Positions 44,026 through 52,897 of a stretch of DNA of 64,000 bases are shown one piece after another. A program made the position numbers and the translations under genes. How positions within the stretch are numbered: the first letter of the stretch is position 1; every line of letters starts with the position of its first letter. This stretch comes from Clostridium sp. (GTDB lineage: Bacteria; Cyanobacteriota; Vampirovibrionia; Gastranaerophilales; Gastranaerophilaceae). The stretch lies in assembly GCA_018362895.1 (NCBI GenBank), contig JAHALR010000006.1, positions 1 to 64,000 of the forward strand, in the 5' to 3' direction. A model generated the notes under the pieces. It was not told the origin of the DNA and did not search any database. It was given only the letters and a program-made list of their open reading frames with translations.

Positions 44026-45872
44026 TATTCCACCGTGACGGATTTTGCCAGATTTCTTGGCTGGTCTACGTCTTTTCCGAGGAATTCGGCAATGTAATAA
44101 GCCAGAAGCTGTAAAGGTACAGAAGCTATTACCGGTGAAAGGTATTCATCAACTTCCGGTACTTTAAGGATATATTCGAAGACATCCTCAAGATGTTTGT
44201 CATCTGCTGAAGTGAGTGCTATCATTCTTGCATTTCTTGCTTTTGCTTCTTCAGCATTTGAAAGAACTTTTTCATAGACAATGCTTCCGGGCATGAGGAT
44301 TGCCAGAACCGGCATTGTTTCATCAAGCATTGCAATAGGACCGTGTTTCAATTCTCCTGCCGGATATCCTGTTGCGTTGATATAACTGATTTCTTTAAGT
44401 TTCAAGGCACCTTCCAGCGCAGTCGGGAAGTTGATTCCTCTGGCTATATAAATAAAGTTTTTGTAAGAAGCAAATGCTCTTGCACACTTTATTACGTCGT
44501 CTTTGTGTGAAAGAACTGTTTCGATTTTTTGAGGCAGAAGAAGCATTTCATGTTTCAGTGTTTTGATTTTGTCTGAATCAAAGGAGCCTTTGATTTCTGC
44601 AATATACATTGCAAAAAGGTAAAGTGCTATGAGTTGGGCATTGAAGGATTTAGTCGCAGCAACACTTACTTCTATACCGGCATTTACGGGTATAAGGCTG
44701 TGTGCTTCTCTTGCCATGATTGAATCAGGTCTGTTTGTAATAATCAAAACATGTGAACCGACAGATTTTGCCTGTCTGATAGCTGTAATGGTGTCAGAGG
44801 TTTCACCGGATTGTGAAATGCCGATTACAAGAGTATTCGCATCTGTTACGGTTTTTCTGTATATGTATTCGCTTGAAGCTTCAACATCAACAGGGATATT
44901 GGTAAATGCTTCCAGAATATATTTAGCAACCATTGCTGCATGAAGAGAAGTTCCACAGGCAATAATCTCAATTCTTTTAAGATTTTTGATTTCGTCTTTT
45001 GTGAGTTTGACTTCGTCAAGTACAATCGGTTTGTTGATGTCAGGCAGTTTTCCGGAAAGCACATTTCTGATTACATCCGGCTGTTCATGTATTTCTTTGA
45101 GCATAAAGTGTTTATACCCCATTTTGCTCATTGCAACAGGTTCCCATGGAAGAATTTCTTCTTTTTTGTCAATCTGTCGGCCTTCGATGTCTGTAATCAA
45201 TACGCTTGACGGTGTGAGCACAGCAACCTGATCATCATCAAGGTAGATTACACGTTTTGTATATTGAATTATAGCCGGTGAGTCACTGGCTAGAAAGTTT
45301 TCGCCTTGACCCATTGCAACAATAAGAGGCGCATTTTTTCTTGTGCCGACAAGAATGTTTGGTTCATCTTGATGCATTACACAAAGAGCATAGGCACCTT
45401 TGAGTCTTTTAGCTGCGGCTCTGACAGCCTTGGGAAGGTCATTAAGTTTTCCGTATTCATGTGCAATAAGGTGTGCAACTACTTCTGTATCAGTTTCTGA
45501 TTTAAAAACACAGCCTTCTTTTAAAAGTTCTGTTTTAAGTTCTTTATAGTTTTCAACAATACCGTTATGAACAATTGCGAGTTTGCCGCAGTTACAAGTG
45601 TGCGGATGAGCATTGATTGTGTTTGGAAGTCCGTGTGTTGCCCAGCGGATGTGGCCTATACCGGCAGTTGTTTCGATGATTTCTGATTTGTTTTGTTCAA
45701 TCAGGTCTTTGAGGTTCTGGAGTTTGCCTTCTGCTTTATAAACTTTAATTTTGCCTTCAGAGTTTACGGCAATTCCGGCAGAGTCATAGCCTCTGTATTC
45801 CAGTTTGCTTAATCCGTTGAGCAAGATATCAACAACAGGTTTAAAACCTACATATCCAACTATTCCGCACAT
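44025..45872 (-). CDS. glmS: Glutamine--fructose-6-phosphate aminotransferase (isomerizing)
   Basis: 615 residues: an N-terminal glutaminase with nucleophile Cys2 (MCGIVGYVG) and SDTEVVAHL, followed by two SIS sugar-isomerase domains (GCGTSLHAA-like IACGTSLHA, GISQSGETSDT, EISYINATGYPAGELKHGPIA) and the C-terminal PRNLAKSVTVE. First step of UDP-GlcNAc synthesis, feeding MurA and LPS. No glmS ribozyme was recognised in the 150-nt gap upstream. Confidence 0.97.
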   Translation of the reverse strand: MCGIVGYVGFKPVVDILLNGLSKLEYRGYDSAGIAVNSEGKIKVYKAEGKLQNLKDLIEQNKSEIIETTAGIGHIRWATHGLPNTINAHPHTCNCGKLAIVHNGIVENYKELKTELLKEGCVFKSETDTEVVAHLIAHEYGKLNDLPKAVRAAAKRLKGAYALCVMHQDEPNILVGTRKNAPLIVAMGQGENFLASDSPAIIQYTKRVIYLDDDQVAVLTPSSVLITDIEGRQIDKKEEILPWEPVAMSKMGYKHFMLKEIHEQPDVIRNVLSGKLPDINKPIVLDEVKLTKDEIKNLKRIEIIACGTSLHAAMVAKYILEAFTNIPVDVEASSEYIYRKTVTDANTLVIGISQSGETSDTITAIRQAKSVGSHVLIITNRPDSIMAREAHSLIPVNAGIEVSVAATKSFNAQLIALYLFAMYIAEIKGSFDSDKIKTLKHEMLLLPQKIETVLSHKDDVIKCARAFASYKNFIYIARGINFPTALEGALKLKEISYINATGYPAGELKHGPIAMLDETMPVLAILMPGSIVYEKVLSNAEEAKARNARMIALTSADDKHLEDVFEYILKVPEVDEYLSPVIASVPLQLLAYYIAEFLGKDVDQPRNLAKSVTVE

Positions 45873-46021
45873 ATTATCTCATCCTCAAATTGTCTATAAC
45901 TTAAAATTATTATAAAATTTTATTTCAAAAAATCATTTTTGGGAAGTGGCAGGACATTAATATTTTATAAAGATTGTTTTTTTGATTGGCAAAAATTTTT
46001 TTTCAGTGATTTAAAGCGAAT

Positions 46022-46669
46022 ATGAATGATTTTTCGAAAATATCTTTTAAATCAAGAATAAATATTATAAGTAACAATAAAATCTATGAAAAACTGCCAA
46101 GAGGGCAATATATAACATTTTTGTTGGAACTTCGGGAGCCTTGTATAGCCCGAACGGATATTTTCAACACTGTTAATATTAGAACTTGTACTGGCGGAGG
46201 ATTAAAATCTGAAGACAATATACTTGCTCTCGGGTTTCATCTTTGGGACCATTACAAAGATAAAGTTTTTAAAAATCAGGTGAAGTTTATTAAAAAATCT
46301 TTAGAAAAACCGGATGGAGGGCTTTTAATCGGTTCAAAACGAGTGGAGAATGCTCCAAAATCTGTGACAAATTTTTTAAAATTAAAAAATGAGCTTACAA
46401 AAATGACTCCGAATATTTCTTGGTTTCAAACAATCAAAAAAGAATATGGTGAAGTGGATTTTAAATATTCACGTGTTGATGATACCTGGAATCTGAGATT
46501 GTTGGATTGGGGCAAGGACGGTGAACGTTGTAAACAGGTCAATTCTTTAAAAAGGCTTTTGGATTTTTTTGAAGAAATTTCAATTTCGCCGCAAGACAGG
46601 CTGTTTATAAATGGCAAAGAAATTACAGAAAAAGAAGCACCACAGATTTTCAGAAAAAAACAGCTTTAA
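46022..46669 (+). CDS. Unknown protein
   Basis: 215 residues, basic, no signal peptide or membrane segment, no recognised family. Regions: ISFKSRINIISNNKIYEKLPRGQYITFLLEL, TCTGGGLKSEDNILALGFHLWD, and an acidic C-terminus. The 5' region has a TTGATT box and an A/T tract but no Shine-Dalgarno. Its stop shares a TTAA tetramer with the convergent gene at 46666. Confidence 0.65.
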   Translation: MNDFSKISFKSRINIISNNKIYEKLPRGQYITFLLELREPCIARTDIFNTVNIRTCTGGGLKSEDNILALGFHLWDHYKDKVFKNQVKFIKKSLEKPDGGLLIGSKRVENAPKSVTNFLKLKNELTKMTPNISWFQTIKKEYGEVDFKYSRVDDTWNLRLLDWGKDGERCKQVNSLKRLLDFFEEISISPQDRLFINGKEITEKEAPQIFRKKQL

Positions 46670-46995
46670 TTTTCTGTTTTTGCATTTCTGTCAACACCGA
46701 GTTCTTCCAGGGATTTGATGAAGTTTTCAGCGGCAGCTTTTTGAATTTCCGGCGGAACAACTCTTAAAAGTTCGACTGTTTTTGAAATCACAGGGTCTTT
46801 GTCGTACCAGCGATTGCCCTGGATTGGTTTAACCATATCATAAAACTTGTCAATTGTTTCTTTAGAGACTTTTTCTTCGATTTTTGCGAGAAATATTTCT
46901 GCTTGAGCTCTCAATTCGTCTTGATAATTTCTCAGCAGTTCGACAACTTCCATTAAAACTGGGTCATGATCGTACCATCTTTTATATTGAGGCAT
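46666..46995 (-). CDS. Small protein with a duplicated RWYD-DPV motif
   Basis: 109 residues, helical, acidic. The block RWYDHDPVLMEVVELLR (about 6-22) recurs as RWYDKDPVISKTVELLR (about 62-78), separated by a Glu/Lys-rich helix, so the protein is an internal duplication. AAGGG precedes the ATG, which lies 14 nt inside the 3' end of murA; cotranscribed. Function unknown; possibly a small adaptor or peptidoglycan-related factor given the neighbour. Confidence 0.7.
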   Translation of the reverse strand: MPQYKRWYDHDPVLMEVVELLRNYQDELRAQAEIFLAKIEEKVSKETIDKFYDMVKPIQGNRWYDKDPVISKTVELLRVVPPEIQKAAAENFIKSLEELGVDRNAKTEN

Positions 46996-48301
46996 TAACG
47001 TTTCCCTTTTTTACTTCCACAGCTTCACTATCATCATTGTATCTTACTATGTTTGCCCCCATGTTGGCAAATTTTGTTTCAAAAAGTTCATAACCTCTGT
47101 CAATGTGATGTAAAGCTTCGATTTCACTTTCACCTTCTGCCATAAGAGCTGCAATGATTAGAGATGCACCGGCACGAAGGTCGCTTGCTTTAACATTTGC
47201 TCCGTTGAGATTTTTCACACCTCTGACAAGAGCGTGATTTCTTTCTTGATGTATATCAGCACCCATTCTGCGAAGTTCGGGTACCTGCATGAATCTGTTT
47301 TCGTATAAACTTTCAGTAATTATGCTTACGCCGTCAGCAGTTGTCAACATTGCCATGGCAAGTGATTGTAAATCGGTCGGAAACCCGGGATATGGCTGTG
47401 TGACAATGTTAACAGAGTTTAATCTTTGATTGCAGCTTACTTCCAAAATAGTGGGTTCGATAAGCTTTATGTTTGCGCCCATTTTAATGAGTTTGGAGTT
47501 GTAAAAAGTCAAATGAGACGGCAAAACATTTTTAATAATGCCTTTACCTCTGGTTGCAATGATAGCAGCCATGTAAGTTCCTGCTTCGATTCTGTCAGGA
47601 ATTGTTGTGTATTCAATCGGGTGAAGGTCTTCCTGTGTAACACCATTGATAACAATTTCCGATGTTCCTGCACCTGAAATATCTGCGCCCATTGCATTTA
47701 AGAAGTTTGCCAGATCAACAATTTCAGGTTCTTGAGCAGCGTTTTGAATTCTTGTTGCACCTTCTGCTAGAACAGCTGCAAGCATAAGGTTTTCGGTTGC
47801 ACCAACAGAAGGAATATCAAGATAAATGTCTGTGCCTTGAAGGTTGGCTGCTTTTGCGTGAACATAACCGTTTTCAATTTTGATTTCTGCTCCTAGAGCT
47901 TCAAGGCCTTTGATGTGGAAGTCGACTCTTCTTTCACCGATAGCACAACCGCCGGGGAGTGCAACAATGGCTTCTTTGCATCTTGTCACAAGAGCACCGA
48001 GTACTATGAAAGAGGCTCTCATCTTGCTCACAAGTTCATACTTGGCTGTTATGCTGGTGAGATTTGTTGCATCAATGGAGACAGTTTTGTTCTCTTTGTC
48101 ATATTTTGTTTTTACGCCCAGACCTTCTATTACACGAAGCATAATCTGAACGTCAGTCAATTCCGGAACGTTATGGATAACAGTTTCGCCTTTTGCAAGA
48201 ATAGCCGCAGCCATCAATTTCAAAACAGCATTTTTTGCACCGCTAATGGAAACTTCACCGTGTAATGCATTTCCTCCGATTATTTTAAGTTTCTCAGCCA
48301 A
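46982..48301 (-). CDS. murA: UDP-N-acetylglucosamine 1-carboxyvinyltransferase
   Basis: 439 residues. Catalytic Cys119 in ALPGGCAIGERRVDFH (fosfomycin-sensitive type), Lys23-Asn24 in SGAKNA, Asp in TIPDRIEAGTYM, and ending around the ELFETKFANMGA block. First committed step of peptidoglycan synthesis, using the UDP-GlcNAc that starts at GlmS nearby. Followed by the RWYD-repeat gene. Confidence 0.97.
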   Translation of the reverse strand: MAEKLKIIGGNALHGEVSISGAKNAVLKLMAAAILAKGETVIHNVPELTDVQIMLRVIEGLGVKTKYDKENKTVSIDATNLTSITAKYELVSKMRASFIVLGALVTRCKEAIVALPGGCAIGERRVDFHIKGLEALGAEIKIENGYVHAKAANLQGTDIYLDIPSVGATENLMLAAVLAEGATRIQNAAQEPEIVDLANFLNAMGADISGAGTSEIVINGVTQEDLHPIEYTTIPDRIEAGTYMAAIIATRGKGIIKNVLPSHLTFYNSKLIKMGANIKLIEPTILEVSCNQRLNSVNIVTQPYPGFPTDLQSLAMAMLTTADGVSIITESLYENRFMQVPELRRMGADIHQERNHALVRGVKNLNGANVKASDLRAGASLIIAALMAEGESEIEALHHIDRGYELFETKFANMGANIVRYNDDSEAVEVKKGNVNASI

Positions 48302-48392
48302 TGTTATCCTCCGGGATTTTCTCTTCTTTTATCATAATATAACCAACAGATTTTGTCTCAAATAATTCAAATAATGTAAATTATATTACGAT

Positions 48393-49724
48393 TTAGATCT
48401 TTTTAAGATTCCAGTTATATTTGGGCAGTTCTTCTTTTGACTGTTGTTGTACAGCAGGTTTTTCAGACTGTTGTGTTGGCTTTGGCTGTGATTTTTGGAT
48501 TGTTTGCACAGTGGTTTCTTTGGCAGGCTGAGGTTTATTCATCACCGGTGTGATGAGTTTGGGTTCTTCTTGTTTTGACGGTGTTTCTTTTGTAGTTGTT
48601 TCAGTTTTTGGCTGAATATCAACTGCCGGCTTGATGAACTGTTCTTCTTTCTGTTCTTGTTTTGGCTCAGGCAGTGTGTTTGAGACATCGTCGATGTTGT
48701 TTCTTATAGAATCGAAGAGTCTTTCTTCCTGTTTTTTGTTAAATTTTTGAGGCTGTTTTGCTTTATCAAGCTGTTGTATTTTTTGCACAGTTTCTTTTCT
48801 TTGTGCTTCCTGCTGTTTTTGGTAGTTTACATTTTCAATGTGTTTTTGGCGTTTAATTTCACGTTCCTGTCGGTATTTTTCGATTTTTCTTTGAGTGTTA
48901 TCTTTGAAGTCCGTAATATTTTCTTTTACCACTTCACCATTAACGCTCGGGTAGTAGAGTTTTGTTCCTTCGTTCAGGAATCTGCTTTTCATTTCAACAG
49001 CTTTTGGTTCTTGAGGAGGAACAATCCATGGATTCACCTGTCTGTCAACGATATCTGTTACGTATTCAGACATGTTTTTTGAATATTTTTTGATTTTAGA
49101 TAGCTGAGAATAGCTCGGTGAGAACTGAACGACGCCGAGATCCATGTCTTTTGCTTTGATTTCTCTTTGATATAAATCCTGCCATACGATTGAGTATGTC
49201 TTTTTGTCAATCAAAGTTACAAGGGTTGTCAATTTATATGTGGGTCTCAGTGGTTCTGAACTTGAGATTCCCCATTTGCTCCACCATGTTTCTTTAAGAA
49301 ATTCGCTCTGTGTGTCCAGCCCGCTTGTGACCATGAGGATGTAATCTGTGTTTATATTTTTTGTAACTCTTTTCAGATTTACGAAGTCAATATTGTAATT
49401 GTATTTGTATTCTCTGAAAAATGTGAGGTAATAAAGCGGGATATTTTTCTGGGTAATTTTTGACATATTTTCACCGAGCAGGGGGGCTTTGATACGCCCT
49501 GTACGGTTTAAGTTGTTGATTATATCAGTGGCTATTATGTCAGAAGCAGCACCGCAGATGAGGTAAGTTGTTCCGTTTCTGTGACCTGTGTCACTGAGAA
49601 CCGCAATTGTCGGCACTTTATATCTTTGAGGTGCAGCCAATGCGCAAGGAGCTTCTGTTATAAAAATTGCCGATAAGAGTACAAACGCACAAGTTATAAA
49701 TCTTTTCATACTATCCCAAGTCAT
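48393..49724 (-). CDS. Secreted protein with low-complexity Gln/Lys/Pro C-terminus
   Basis: About 443 residues from MTWDSMKRFITC; a Met at 49760 would add an implausible stretch, and MKRF at 49709 is also possible. The signal peptide (FVLLSAIFITEAPCALA) is followed by a globular part (about 35-250) whose start VPTIAVLSDTGHRNGTTYLICGAASDIIA resembles the N-terminus of CsgG/TolB-like lipoproteins. Residues 270-440 are Gln/Lys/Glu/Pro repeats (KQEEPKLITP, QPKPTQQSEKP). It may be an envelope assembly or outer-membrane linker; function unproven. Confidence 0.65.
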   Translation of the reverse strand: MTWDSMKRFITCAFVLLSAIFITEAPCALAAPQRYKVPTIAVLSDTGHRNGTTYLICGAASDIIATDIINNLNRTGRIKAPLLGENMSKITQKNIPLYYLTFFREYKYNYNIDFVNLKRVTKNINTDYILMVTSGLDTQSEFLKETWWSKWGISSSEPLRPTYKLTTLVTLIDKKTYSIVWQDLYQREIKAKDMDLGVVQFSPSYSQLSKIKKYSKNMSEYVTDIVDRQVNPWIVPPQEPKAVEMKSRFLNEGTKLYYPSVNGEVVKENITDFKDNTQRKIEKYRQEREIKRQKHIENVNYQKQQEAQRKETVQKIQQLDKAKQPQKFNKKQEERLFDSIRNNIDDVSNTLPEPKQEQKEEQFIKPAVDIQPKTETTTKETPSKQEEPKLITPVMNKPQPAKETTVQTIQKSQPKPTQQSEKPAVQQQSKEELPKYNWNLKKI

Positions 49725-49891
49725 AATTATCCCTATTATTTTGTTAATATTATCGTTCATTTTTTGTTTAATTTATATCCCTTAAATACAGTATTTTTCG
49801 TAGTTTCATGTTCAATAAATTACATAAATGTAGTAAAATAAAAAAACTGAAAACATGCAGACAAGAATAGCAATAAAACGGTAAAGCGGGT

Positions 49892-50293
49892 ATGCAAACA
49901 ATGTTAAACAATATGGAAATGTTGAATCTGGCAAAAGAAGTTTGTGAAAATGCTTATGTTCCCTATTCAAATTTTCACGTGGGAGCTTGTGCATTATATG
50001 ATACAGGCAATTATTACACAGGCTGCAACGTAGAAAATGCGAGCTATGGGCTTTCACTTTGTGCCGAAAGAAATGCTATGTCCAATGCGATTGCTGCCGG
50101 TGAAAAAGGCAAGCTTGTTAAAATAGCCATATTTTCAAAAGACAGAACAAACTGTATGCCCTGTGGTGCTTGCAGACAATGGATGTCCGAATTCAAAAAA
50201 GACAATAATCTTCAAATAATTCTTGAAAGTGAAGATTCAAAATGTGCAGTTTTTACGATAGAAGAGCTATTGCCTTACGGGTTTGAGTTGTAA
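49892..50293 (+). CDS. cdd: Cytidine deaminase
   Basis: 133 residues. Zinc/catalytic motifs: CAE (57-59) and PCGACRQ (90-96), with NVENASYGL for substrate binding. Converts cytidine and deoxycytidine to uridine forms. Start is uncertain among several close Met; no strong Shine-Dalgarno. It overlaps the convergent zinc-ribbon gene by 19 nt. Confidence 0.93.
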   Translation: MQTMLNNMEMLNLAKEVCENAYVPYSNFHVGACALYDTGNYYTGCNVENASYGLSLCAERNAMSNAIAAGEKGKLVKIAIFSKDRTNCMPCGACRQWMSEFKKDNNLQIILESEDSKCAVFTIEELLPYGFEL

Positions 50294-50505
50294 TCATAAT
50301 CCCACATGTAAATTTGTCCGCAATAGCGGCATACTGCGTGTTGATTCATAAAGTTAAGGTCGGGAACAAAAGTGTAGCCGTCAACTGTTATGACGATATC
50401 TTTGTTGGTGTTGTATTCCCATTTGAAATTTTTTGAACCCTTATAACCGGGTGCAAACATCAACTCGAATTTATCAACAGATTTGCAGTTTTTGCATGCG
50501 AACAT
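50275..50505 (-). CDS. Small zinc-ribbon-like protein
   Basis: 76 residues. Two CxxC pairs, CKNC at 4-7 and CRYC at 58-61, suggest a zinc ribbon; between them is a beta-rich region. The opening ATG overlaps the TAA of the membrane-protein gene upstream. Function unknown. Confidence 0.7.
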   Translation of the reverse strand: MFACKNCKSVDKFELMFAPGYKGSKNFKWEYNTNKDIVITVDGYTFVPDLNFMNQHAVCRYCGQIYMWDYDYNSNP

Positions 50506-51512
50506 TACTCTTCTTCATCCTCAACATTTCTTTTTCTTTTCGGTGTCCGGGTTTGTGCTCTTGAGGCAAGTTTGTCGGCTGCTATTTTGCCTGCATAATT
50601 CTTTTTATAAATCTCTTTGTAGAGGTTTGTGCAGCAAAGACTTCTCATCGGCAGAGTGAAACCTGTCACTATGAAAGAAACACAGGAAAGCACAACAGCT
50701 TTTGAAATATCATAACTTTTTATTGTAATAGGTAAATGAAGGCTGTGGAGCATAGAGTTAAGGTCATTTAACGGTAAAAGCCTTATGTATTGTTCCGCAG
50801 GATAAGAAAAGAAACCAACCAAATCACCTTTTTCAAACCCCCAGCAAATCAAACCCGGCAAAAGCCAGTATGTCAAAATGCCAAGCATTATAAGAAGAAG
50901 TGAAGTTTTGATGAAATTAAATTTTACAAGATTTATGCCGGTTTTTATTGCATCAAATGCGCCCTTTTCCTCTTCAAGCGCAAACACTTGAAAGCTTAAG
51001 GACAAGTATACAAAGACTATAACAAGCAATCCCCACAAAATTGGAACAGACAGAATCAAATATATTACACTCAAAAGCAGTAAAAGAAGAATGTAAGATC
51101 CGCTTCTTCTTTTTATTAGTTCGGCGTGCATTCCGGTGTCTTCAAGGCTTCCACCTTCAAGAACAGTGCTGGACATAGAATTGAGTGCAGCTATTGCGAT
51201 TAGGTAATCCCAGAAAGCTTTGCAGAAGATGAAAAATCCCGGAAGTGTCAAGAGTATCAGAACTAAAAACACAAGCGGAATGTTGTCAAACACAGGGCTT
51301 TTGGTTGTGAATGCCGAGATGTGTATTGTAAAAATGTAAGAAGCAAAAAATATCAAAGATATTCCGATTATTTGACCGAAGATAGGGAAAGCCATATATT
51401 TGAAGAACTTTTCAAAGTTCATGAAATAGAGCTTAATCCCGTTAAAGAATATTTTCATCACGCTGACGAAAGTTGAATCGCTTTTTGCCACTAAAAATTT
51501 CCTATCTGCCAC
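50505..51512 (-). CDS. Unknown multi-pass membrane protein
   Basis: 335 residues with about six hydrophobic segments separated by short loops, and a Lys/Arg/Glu-rich cytoplasmic tail (RTPKRKRNVEDEEE). The annotated start is GTG; a GTG eight codons later, with AGGA upstream, is an alternative. Followed directly by the zinc-ribbon gene. No recognised family; it looks like the DUF4013-type membrane proteins, though that is a weak match. Confidence 0.65.
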   Translation of the reverse strand: MADRKFLVAKSDSTFVSVMKIFFNGIKLYFMNFEKFFKYMAFPIFGQIIGISLIFFASYIFTIHISAFTTKSPVFDNIPLVFLVLILLTLPGFFIFCKAFWDYLIAIAALNSMSSTVLEGGSLEDTGMHAELIKRRSGSYILLLLLLSVIYLILSVPILWGLLVIVFVYLSLSFQVFALEEEKGAFDAIKTGINLVKFNFIKTSLLLIMLGILTYWLLPGLICWGFEKGDLVGFFSYPAEQYIRLLPLNDLNSMLHSLHLPITIKSYDISKAVVLSCVSFIVTGFTLPMRSLCCTNLYKEIYKKNYAGKIAADKLASRAQTRTPKRKRNVEDEEE

Positions 51513-51542
51513 TTCAATTTATGTTTATATTAACATGTAATT

Positions 51543-52196
51543 ATGGACGAGCAAAACAAAAATCTAAAAGAATTGTTGTCAGGTTTGACACAGGCAGATT
51601 TTGAAAAAGATGTGGATTTGCATATGCATTCTTGTTTTTCTGACGGCAGGCTGACTCCTGATGAGCTTCTTGAGGATGCAAAGAAAAAAGGTTACAGGCT
51701 GATTGCCATAGCGGACCACAATACTGTTGAAGGGTATAAAAAGACAAATATCCTTGAAAGCGGTATGGTGCTTACGGCGATTGAGTTTGACTGTTGGTTC
51801 AGAGGTGTTCTTGTTCATATACTTGGGTATGGTGTGGACATAAACAACAGCGAGCTTTTGAGCTATTGTGCAAAAAACAAGAAGGAAACCGAGGCTGATA
51901 TTGTTCGCTTGTTAAACCACAGGCACCCGAAAGATGTTATTAAAGCGATTCATAACGCAGGCGGGTTGGCTGTTCTTGCACATCCGGCATGCTACTGGGC
52001 AGTTAATCTTGAGCATTTTGTCAAAGGTTTGATTGAGCTGGGTCTTGACGGAATAGAGTCATATTATCCTTACCGTAGACACAGAGGTATAATCAAGTTT
52101 CATACTGCGGAGTCTGTGCGCAGAATCGGCAGGAAGTATGGTTTGATTATGACAGGCGGGTCTGACTCTCATAGTGAGATTGAGGGGATTGGTTAA
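51543..52196 (+). CDS. PHP domain phosphoesterase-like protein
   Basis: 217 residues. Metal-binding motifs: DLHMHSCFSDG (His27, His29, Asp34), ADHNT (His59), and the C-terminal GGSDSHSE. The fold is the polymerase-and-histidinol-phosphatase type; members cleave phosphomonoesters or nucleotides. TATATT ends 11 nt before the ATG; no Shine-Dalgarno. Its stop shares TTAA with the convergent XRE gene. Confidence 0.87.
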   Translation: MDEQNKNLKELLSGLTQADFEKDVDLHMHSCFSDGRLTPDELLEDAKKKGYRLIAIADHNTVEGYKKTNILESGMVLTAIEFDCWFRGVLVHILGYGVDINNSELLSYCAKNKKETEADIVRLLNHRHPKDVIKAIHNAGGLAVLAHPACYWAVNLEHFVKGLIELGLDGIESYYPYRRHRGIIKFHTAESVRRIGRKYGLIMTGGSDSHSEIEGIG

Positions 52197-52465
52197 TCTA
52201 AGAATTTAAAATCAGAAGGCAGCTTTGATTCGACAATTTTGAATAGTTCTGATGTTTTTATACCTAAAGCTTCTGATAACATCCACAATGAACCGATTTT
52301 AGGTTCGTTATTTCCATTTTCAATGCGGCTTAGTAATGATTTTTGTATTGCAAATTCATCAGCAAGGAGTCTTTGTGATTTTGACAATTTTTCTCTTTGG
52401 TCTTTTATCACTTCTCCTATGCATTGAGCAAGTATTTTGGTTTTTGCTGAATTTGCATGTTGCAT
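52193..52465 (-). CDS. XRE family transcriptional regulator
   Basis: 90 residues from ATG at 52465 (a TTG at 52495 would add ten residues). HTH about 20-75: IKDQREKLSKSQRLLADEFAIQKSLLSRIENGNNEPKIGSLWML. Single-domain repressor type. Divergent to the HAD gene, so may regulate it and itself; this is unproven. Confidence 0.85.
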   Translation of the reverse strand: MQHANSAKTKILAQCIGEVIKDQREKLSKSQRLLADEFAIQKSLLSRIENGNNEPKIGSLWMLSEALGIKTSELFKIVESKLPSDFKFLD

Positions 52466-52546
52466 ACATAGAATTTTAGAGTTAATATTGACCAAGGGTT
52501 ATCTATATATAGAACCCGGGCGATTTATTATTTGGATATTTAAGAT

Positions 52547-52897
52547 ATGAAAACAATTCTCGTAGATTTAGACGGCGTAATCAACGACTATTGCGGTAAT
52601 TACATAAAAGACTTTATTCCTCCGTTAAGAAAAGATGCAAGAGAGTTTTTAGAACTCTTGAGCAAAAGTTTTAAAGTTGTTATTTTTTCCACGCGTGACG
52701 AAGCTTTAGTAAAAGACTGGCTGAAAAAAAATAATCTTTTATTGTATATTTCATCTGTCACAAATGTGAAAATACCTGCATTCGTACAAATTGATGACAG
52801 GTGTATAAACTTCAAGGGCAATTATGCGGATGCGATTGAAAATATTATGAATTTCAAACCTTTCTGGGCGAGTTCTAATTCGAAGGAGCAAGAATAA
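52547..52897 (+). CDS. HAD superfamily hydrolase-like protein
   Basis: 116 residues. Motif I DLDGVIND (nucleophile Asp7, Asp9), motif II FSTRD, Lys in VKIPAFVQIDDR (motif III/IV). Short, capless, resembling polynucleotide phosphatase-like or YqfW-type HADs. The 3' end overlaps the antisense infC by 23 nt. Confidence 0.8.
   Translation: MKTILVDLDGVINDYCGNYIKDFIPPLRKDAREFLELLSKSFKVVIFSTRDEALVKDWLKKNNLLLYISSVTNVKIPAFVQIDDRCINFKGNYADAIENIMNFKPFWASSNSKEQE

Noticed and set aside
45873..46021. glmS ribozyme upstream of glmS
   Set aside because: No ribozyme core sequence was recognised in the 150-nt gap.
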